Source: Bacillota bacterium
Lineage (GTDB): Bacteria > Bacteroidota > Bacteroidia > Bacteroidales > Bacteroidaceae
Assembly (NCBI GenBank): GCA_023664625.1
Contig: JAMPFD010000001.1
Location: 305,874-369,873, forward strand
Length of the DNA: 64,000 bases
Reading direction: 5' to 3'
Shown here: positions 59,229 to 64,000 of the stretch, one piece after another
How the letters are laid out: every line of letters begins with the position of its first letter
Numbering within the stretch: position 1 is the first letter of the stretch
Made by a program: the position numbers and the translations under genes
The notes under the pieces: generated by a model
Told to the model about the DNA's origin: nothing
The model's database searches: none
The model's input: the letters and a program-made list of their open reading frames with translations, nothing else

Positions 59229-60443
59229 TCAAATCAAATTACTATGTTTTTCTTTCCTGAAAGCATAAAAAGATAGAAAAAAAACTATCCATTGTACAGG
59301 ATTTGCCAATTGAGGATTAGACATTCCTATAATATAAAATGCAAAAATAATAATATACATTTCCCACCTTCTATAATATATGTACAAAGTCTTTATTTGA
59401 TACACAAACATTAATAATAACAAAGGACACCCAAAAATAATTCCCCAATGAAGTAAAATGACAATAAGTCCATTTTCAACAAATAAAGAACCCGTATGGA
59501 GGGACATCAAATTATTATACACATTCGAGGAAGAACCCCATAGAAAAAGTTCATTATCCAAATATTGAAATATTTCTATTGCATCAAAACGTGCCATAGA
59601 ACTACTGTCTTTTGCCCCAAGATCCTGATTAAACAATCGTCCCCCAAGTCCCAAGTCTTCTATATGTAATAATAAATACCCTCCAAAAAATAGCATTATC
59701 AGCGATAAATATTTTGTTGATTTCGACGATGTTTTGTATGCAGAATATAGAAAAGGCATCCCCATTATAGCAAATACTAAAATATTTCCACGGGTATTAA
59801 AACAAAATAAAGACAATAATATTAAAATATAAATGACATATTTCACTTTATCTTTTATTGTTTTATCAGCCAACAAGAACAATCCGATTGAACTTACAAT
59901 CATTGCATTTGTTAAAGAATGTCCAAAAAGAGCCTGGGCCCTAAACGCCCAAGTATCTCCTGCAGCATTAAAACCTTCGTAACTGAATTCTGAATCTACT
60001 ATTGATATCAAAATTGAATATGTCATTCTTTCATAAAAAGACATAAACATCTCAACAAACAATAAACCCAGGATAATCAATCTAATTATTTTTTTTTCCC
60101 ATAAACGGATTCTTTCAAAATAAGCATAAATTAGAAATGGAAATACTGAAAATGTTAAATAATTAATGGCATCTGTTCCTGTAATAAAAGGCAATACGAC
60201 AGAAGAAGATATACTCCAAACTAACAAAATTTTTAATAATTGACTAATTCGATTAAGTTTGAATCTCCCGATTAAGATCTGGTAAAACAAATAGAGCAAA
60301 ATAGGGAAAAACGCAACAGTCCTTTTATTTGAGACACCTATAATGACGGCAAAATTCGAATACAAAAAGACAAGTGCAAAAATCGAGCAAATAAAAAGAA
60401 TCTTTTCAAAGAAAGACCCTCTATTCTTAATATATATATTCAT
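59229..60443 (-). CDS. wzy: O-antigen/capsule polymerase (Wzy-like)
   Basis: 404 residues with about eleven hydrophobic segments and one long periplasmic loop (about residues 270-320: LGLGGRLFNQDLGAKDSSSMARF, then EIFQYLDNELFLWGSSSNVYNN), the usual Wzy layout. Wzy proteins share little sequence, so the call rests on topology, the RGNILVFAIMG stretch, and position between the flippase (4-nt overlap) and the acyltransferase. It would join lipid-linked repeat units in the periplasm. A remnant of a related polymerase lies 1 kb downstream. Confidence 0.82.
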   Translation of the reverse strand: MNIYIKNRGSFFEKILFICSIFALVFLYSNFAVIIGVSNKRTVAFFPILLYLFYQILIGRFKLNRISQLLKILLVWSISSSVVLPFITGTDAINYLTFSVFPFLIYAYFERIRLWEKKIIRLIILGLLFVEMFMSFYERMTYSILISIVDSEFSYEGFNAAGDTWAFRAQALFGHSLTNAMIVSSIGLFLLADKTIKDKVKYVIYILILLSLFCFNTRGNILVFAIMGMPFLYSAYKTSSKSTKYLSLIMLFFGGYLLLHIEDLGLGGRLFNQDLGAKDSSSMARFDAIEIFQYLDNELFLWGSSSNVYNNLMSLHTGSLFVENGLIVILLHWGIIFGCPLLLLMFVYQIKTLYIYYRRWEMYIIIFAFYIIGMSNPQLANPVQWIVFFLSFYAFRKEKHSNLI

Positions 60444-61993
60444 TTTTCCTGTAGAAACGAATTTATTACTTTCATTTTTATTCTTTGTTTGACCTCATGG
60501 CTTAATCCAAAAAAGTATATACATAAAGCTGTACATACCAACGAAGCGACACATATAACTAAGAAATTAACTGTAGCATCATGTATTGGACGAAAATACT
60601 CTAAATATAGTGGCAAAAGCATTGACGGCAAAATAACTTTAATAGAATCGAATACTACATATCTCAGATAATCATATTTTTTCATTTTAATCATTGGAGA
60701 TACTATGAATATACGTATAATCTGCACTAAGACAAATATAACCAGCTGAACCCAGAATACAGTTACGGCAGGAAAACCTAACTTCAAAAACATATAAGAC
60801 ACAGGTACAATCAACAATAATGTTGTAGCCTCCCATAATTGAAACTTTTTGATATTTCCTGTAGCATGCGCCGATGTGTTCATAGGATTCGTGAGAGTAC
60901 TTATAATCCCTATCGCCAAGGTCAAGCGGACGAACCAAATAGTTTCTACAGGTACATTATCACCCAACCAGACCTTTAGAATAAAAGGACACTCCAACAT
61001 TAATGGGAAAGACAGAAAAAATACGAGAAGAACAGAATATTTGGATGAATTAAATATTAATTTATGCATATACTCAAGATTTCCTGCCGCATAGTTTTTG
61101 GTTATTTGAGGATTAACTGCCACTTGAAAATTATAACTAAATCCCTGTACTTTTGCTTGTACAGTTGTCGCGACAGCACGTGCAGCATTTACAGATGGGC
61201 CAAAGAAAGCATTCAGTAACAAATTAAGTCCCTGAGTATAAGCCATAAAGGCAATACTTCCGTTAACAATCCAAAAAGCGAATTTCAGCATTTGACGGAA
61301 AAGCGTTTTATCAAAATAGAACCGCCCACTTGTTTCCGAAAAATTCCGCTTGCAATAAATTCCATATATTAAGCGTATTGATACTTGAACCATCATGACA
61401 AGAAATCCATAGAGAATCAGATTGTCTTTATGGAAAAATGGAATAGTAAGTATTATAAGAACATTTGCAATCGTCTCATAAATGGCTATAAAGGCAAAAG
61501 CCCCCATTTTCTCATGAGAAATAATTGCGGCATTGAATGGAACACTAATAATAGCTGTCATTGTTGTTATCACAGAGAAGTGATACAAGTATAAAACTGC
61601 TGTTAAGCGTTCTGGAGGAAAAACCAACTTATTTAATACATACCATAGACCTAATGTTTCTGCCAGTATCAATATTAATACGGCTATACCCCAATGTATC
61701 AATTCTGCAGTACTGAATATCTCTCTCAGTCTTTTTTCATTAGTTCCTTTACCTAACTCAAAAGTCAAAAAACGCATAGTGGCATTACTCATCGAGCCAT
61801 TAATAAAGCTAAACATAGCAACGACTCCACCAACTACACCATAGATTCCATAATCAACAACCCCTAATGTATTGAAAACGAAACGTGCAGTAAGCAGACC
61901 AACTATTAATTGGAACAGCATACGCATATATAAATAGACCGTATTTCGAGCTATTCGTTTATTATTTTGGGATTCTATATTTGTTTGCATCAC
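60440..61993 (-). CDS. wzx: Wzx-type polysaccharide flippase
   Basis: A 517-residue integral membrane protein of the PST/MOP superfamily with about fourteen hydrophobic segments. ARNTVYLYMRMLFQLIVGLLTARFVFNTLGVVDYGIYGVVGGVVAMF is the standard family start. FWIVNGSIAFMAYTQGLNLLLNAFFGPSVNAARAVATTVQAKVQGFSY is the central signature. It flips undecaprenyl-linked repeat units across the inner membrane. First gene of the locus in transcription order; the polymerase overlaps it by 4 nt. Confidence 0.94.
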   Translation of the reverse strand: MMQTNIESQNNKRIARNTVYLYMRMLFQLIVGLLTARFVFNTLGVVDYGIYGVVGGVVAMFSFINGSMSNATMRFLTFELGKGTNEKRLREIFSTAELIHWGIAVLILILAETLGLWYVLNKLVFPPERLTAVLYLYHFSVITTMTAIISVPFNAAIISHEKMGAFAFIAIYETIANVLIILTIPFFHKDNLILYGFLVMMVQVSIRLIYGIYCKRNFSETSGRFYFDKTLFRQMLKFAFWIVNGSIAFMAYTQGLNLLLNAFFGPSVNAARAVATTVQAKVQGFSYNFQVAVNPQITKNYAAGNLEYMHKLIFNSSKYSVLLVFFLSFPLMLECPFILKVWLGDNVPVETIWFVRLTLAIGIISTLTNPMNTSAHATGNIKKFQLWEATTLLLIVPVSYMFLKLGFPAVTVFWVQLVIFVLVQIIRIFIVSPMIKMKKYDYLRYVVFDSIKVILPSMLLPLYLEYFRPIHDATVNFLVICVASLVCTALCIYFFGLSHEVKQRIKMKVINSFLQEK

Positions 61994-62218
61994 TCTTGTC
62001 CTACGATTATCTATAATAATTAAATGATGAATGGAAAAGCCTCTGACTTATATCCAAGAAAGTTGCAAAAAAAAGATACAGTATCATCGGCTTTTATCTT
62101 TGATTCGTTAGATATTGAATGTCATGCTACCTTTTCACACTATTGTTGAACTGAAACAAGCTTTGTCCTGCTCATTTGGCTCAGCGAAAACATCCGATTT
62201 TTTTGAAATTATTTAGTT
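61994..62218. other. Spacer between the polysaccharide locus and the HNH cassette
   Basis: No gene. I looked for a promoter on the minus strand and for inverted repeats that could flip one, and saw neither an exact TAnnTTTG nor a repeat pair. The locus may be read from further upstream or from a non-consensus promoter. Confidence 0.4.
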
Positions 62219-63241
62219 CTATAGTCTATTAATGCTATCCATAAAGGACGAAAGTAAAATCTTTATCAAATCATACACAAGTGTGGCAAGGAAACTCATG
62301 CCAAAAACATAAAATGAGTATTTTATGATTCGGTATATATCCTTTGAAGAATAAACGGTTCTCAGAAACACTTTACATCCGGCATTCTGCACATCTACAT
62401 TCCAATGATAGGCAATGCACATAAGTTTTTGGGGATTATGCCCGCCAAGATATTCAGCCCAATCCGCATACGAAATAGGACGGCAATCCTTATATGTAGT
62501 CTGTCCTGACACCGTTTCCTCGCATGAGGAGCCGACAAAGAAGAAATGGAACTTTGAGAATGTAAAGAATGTTCCCATATTTGACAGATCCTGATAGTCT
62601 GACTTGTCAAAGCTTCGCTTATCATTTATATAGATGTCTGTCATCTCTGTCTTTGAGAAAGCGCTTTGAATAAAATCATTCGACAGAGTCTCTGAGTTGT
62701 ACAGGTTCTTATCTGTTATATTGTTTACTCTGAACCGTATATAAAGATTATATTTTTGTGAGTCTTTTTTATAATTGCCCTCTTTGATGACTGTCTCATT
62801 GTTTGGGTGAGTCTTTATTTTTACTTTTACTATTGTGCCACTTTGTTTCTTGACTATTTCAAAATTAGGTTTATCCAGCTGATACATCCAGAAAGACAGT
62901 TTGCCTTCCGTTTTCGTATCTGCATAAGTGTACGAAGTACTGATGCCGTTACGGAGCTCGTAGTCTGCGCCAAAGAGCAGGCAGAGAAGATCTTTCTGCG
63001 ACAGGGATTTTCCCAAGTCCTCAAGGTCTGCCTCCAACACTTCGAACGGGAAATAGAAATACAGTTCATCAATATCATTGCCTACTTCATACACCATGAC
63101 GCCAAAGTCTATGAAGCGGTCATAATTACCGCCCTTTATAGGCAGTTTCCAGTAATTCACATGCAAATCTGCATTGATGCCGACATTTTCACGCGGAGTA
63201 CAGCCCTGCCTTATTTTATAAAGTATTCCTATGCTGTTCAT
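62219..63241 (-). CDS. Unknown protein with C-terminal membrane anchor, next to HNH nuclease
   Basis: 340 residues, not recognised. It opens NSIGILYKIRQGCTPRENVG, then runs through a long soluble region with FDFGVMVYEVGNDIDELYFYFPFEVLEADLEDLGKSLSQKDLLCLLFGADYELRN. Later parts include CRPISYADWAEYLGG and LMCIAYHWNVDVQNAGCKVFLRTVYSSKDIYRI. The C-terminus holds one or two hydrophobic segments (YSFYVFGMSFLATLVYDLIKILL), so it is probably tail-anchored with the body in the cytoplasm. It starts 3 nt after the HNH gene stop. A sensor or effector of a defence module is possible, but no known domain supports it. Confidence 0.65.
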   Translation of the reverse strand: MNSIGILYKIRQGCTPRENVGINADLHVNYWKLPIKGGNYDRFIDFGVMVYEVGNDIDELYFYFPFEVLEADLEDLGKSLSQKDLLCLLFGADYELRNGISTSYTYADTKTEGKLSFWMYQLDKPNFEIVKKQSGTIVKVKIKTHPNNETVIKEGNYKKDSQKYNLYIRFRVNNITDKNLYNSETLSNDFIQSAFSKTEMTDIYINDKRSFDKSDYQDLSNMGTFFTFSKFHFFFVGSSCEETVSGQTTYKDCRPISYADWAEYLGGHNPQKLMCIAYHWNVDVQNAGCKVFLRTVYSSKDIYRIIKYSFYVFGMSFLATLVYDLIKILLSSFMDSINRL

Positions 63242-63244
63242 AAT

Positions 63245-63568
63245 TCACACATGCCAATGTTTGGTCAATTCCTCATTATCCACACCTTGGGAAGAGTAGG
63301 ATGTCTGCCACCTTGGATAATGATTGCCTTTTGCCACATTATTCCGCCAATGTAACGGGATAAGGTTATTGATGTCGTCTGTTCCTCCCTTCTCTTTTGG
63401 CTTCAGGTGGTCTATCTCCCATCCATAAACGGAATCGCGGGAACCATAATCGTCACGTTTTATCCAAGCTCCGGCATAGTCTTGCCGAAACGCATCCGGA
63501 TTATTGTTAACTTGCGGGAAAGCTTTAGACCACACGGCTTCAATTATATCCTCAGAAAAGACAGCCAT
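63245..63568 (-). CDS. Small HNH endonuclease
   Basis: 107 residues forming little more than an HNH domain: VYGWEIDHLKPKEKGGTDDI then NNLIPLHWRNNVAKGN. The catalytic His is in EIDHLKP, the middle Asn in NNLIPLHW and the last Asn/His part in NNVAKGN. The N-terminus, FSEDIIEAVWSKAFPQVNNNPDAFRQDYAGAWIKRDDYG, resembles other HNH proteins that cut unmodified or foreign DNA. It lies 2 nt after the repeat-protein gene and 3 nt before the anchored protein gene. It could be a restriction-like enzyme, a homing-type enzyme or a toxin. No immunity gene can be named. Confidence 0.85.
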   Translation of the reverse strand: MAVFSEDIIEAVWSKAFPQVNNNPDAFRQDYAGAWIKRDDYGSRDSVYGWEIDHLKPKEKGGTDDINNLIPLHWRNNVAKGNHYPRWQTSYSSQGVDNEELTKHWHV

Positions 63569-63570
63569 AC

Positions 63571-63795
63571 TTATTTTGTAAAATCTAAAAACACATTTCC
63601 TAATCCTCCATTAGAGAATGCAATAAGTTTACAATCTGAAGCGGTTAAGACCGATGCATTTCTAATAATGACTTTTACATTCTTGCTTTTAGCCGTGAAT
63701 GCTATACTTCGTAAATCTGAAACTGTATAATTTTTCGCATCAATAATGATACTACCTCCTGTAAATACTATTGATTTTATATCTGATGCTGTCAT
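63571..63795 (-). CDS. Short protein of three tandem repeats
   Basis: 74 residues made of about three copies of a 25-residue unit: TASDIKSIVFTGGSIIIDAK, TVSDLRSIAFTAKSKNVKVI, TASDCKLIAFSNGGLGNVFL. Each unit is T-(A/V)-S-D-x-(K/R)-x-I-(A/V)-F followed by a beta strand, as in short solenoid proteins. No enzyme motif. It is the first gene of the three-gene cassette and might be a binding or recognition subunit for the nuclease encoded next. Confidence 0.75.
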   Translation of the reverse strand: MTASDIKSIVFTGGSIIIDAKNYTVSDLRSIAFTAKSKNVKVIIRNASVLTASDCKLIAFSNGGLGNVFLDFTK

Positions 63796-63938
63796 ATTTT
63801 ACCTCATGTTATCCATTATATCGCTAATATTTCGTTGCCCCATACATTACACTTTTGTATTTGCAGACGGACTCATTTTATATTGTCATTCTCATCAACA
63901 ACAGACAGGCAAATAAGTCATTTCCATCAACTTACTGT

Positions 63939-64000
63939 TTACTCCGAGAACAGATACCCGTAGTTCATCATCAGGCATTCGCGGTCGGCCTCGTACTCCT
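63939..64000 (-). CDS. 3' end of a gene cut by the window edge
   Basis: On the minus strand the last bases of the window read EYEADRECLMMNYGYLFSE followed by a TAA at 63939-63941. Amphipathic composition and lack of stops suggest a real C-terminus, but only about 20 codons are visible and I cannot name the product. It lies 143 nt upstream of the repeat-protein gene. Confidence 0.5.
   Translation of the reverse strand, partial: EYEADRECLMMNYGYLFSE

Noticed and set aside
61994-62218. Invertible promoter for the polysaccharide locus
   Set aside because: No inverted repeat pair and no exact promoter box were found in this gap, unlike the invertible capsule promoters of Bacteroides.
1-64000. tRNA and rRNA genes
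   Set aside because: No cloverleaf with a T-loop GTTCRA motif or rRNA-like sequence was noticed by eye; a covariance search could still find a missed tRNA.

Overview
The window comes from a bacterium of the order Bacteroidales, most likely a Prevotella-like genus. This is inferred from two SusC/SusD outer-membrane pairs, promoters with the Bacteroidetes -33 TTTG / -7 TAnnTTTG pattern, a one-piece SecDF, a secreted protein ending in a Prevotella-type tail, and a radical SAM/Cys-rich TonB pair. No rRNA, tRNA or CRISPR array was seen.

Layout. 1-13.2 kb: a 5'-truncated SusC with its SusD, a secreted protein behind a structured leader, 2 kb of repeat-filled intergenic DNA, then a second SusC-SusD operon on the minus strand. 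There are no glycoside hydrolases beside either pair. 13.2-17.7 kb: a dense field of palindromic repeats, and a TonB-dependent receptor placed directly behind an FMN riboswitch, so probably a flavin importer. 17.7-30.7 kb: housekeeping genes (HU, rhomboid, an EEP-family phosphodiesterase, SecDF, MetY-type sulfhydrylase, a gluconate-5-dehydrogenase-like SDR, a GNAT, and acpP-fabF-rnc). 31-34.7 kb: the radical SAM/TonB pair and three small exported proteins, the first behind an attenuator-like leader RNA. 34.8-38.5 kb: a catabolic unit of a beta-keto-acid cleavage enzyme, an ACS-type MFS transporter and a DUF1537 sugar-acid kinase. 38.5-43.6 kb: xerD, aroQ, an O-methyltransferase, a BaiN/YhiN flavoprotein, a YeiH-type transporter and a small secreted protein.

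44-62 kb, all on the minus strand, is a Wzx/Wzy capsule or O-antigen locus. It holds a flippase, a polymerase, two acyltransferases, several glycosyltransferases, an Alg13/Alg14-like pair, a pyruvyltransferase, a MenD-like ThDP enzyme, an aldo/keto reductase and UDP-galactopyranose mutase. The half from about 51.45 kb to 62 kb is clearly more AT-rich than the rest, so the locus is a mosaic. It also contains a leftover 3' end of a second wzy gene. The last acyltransferase is split from its natural start by an 8-G run that puts it out of frame; 7 or 10 G would restore it, so it looks like a phase-variable switch, unless the run is a sequencing error. 62.2-63.8 kb: a tight three-gene cassette (short repeat protein, HNH nuclease, C-terminally anchored protein) of unknown function, followed by the 3' end of one more gene at the window edge.

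Two dispersed repeat families run through the intergenic DNA. One is a MITE-like element with ends close to AAGTAACTGTTGAAAAT, in short (about 60-90 bp) and long (about 170-250 bp) forms. The other is built on the palindrome AAAGGTAACCTTT.
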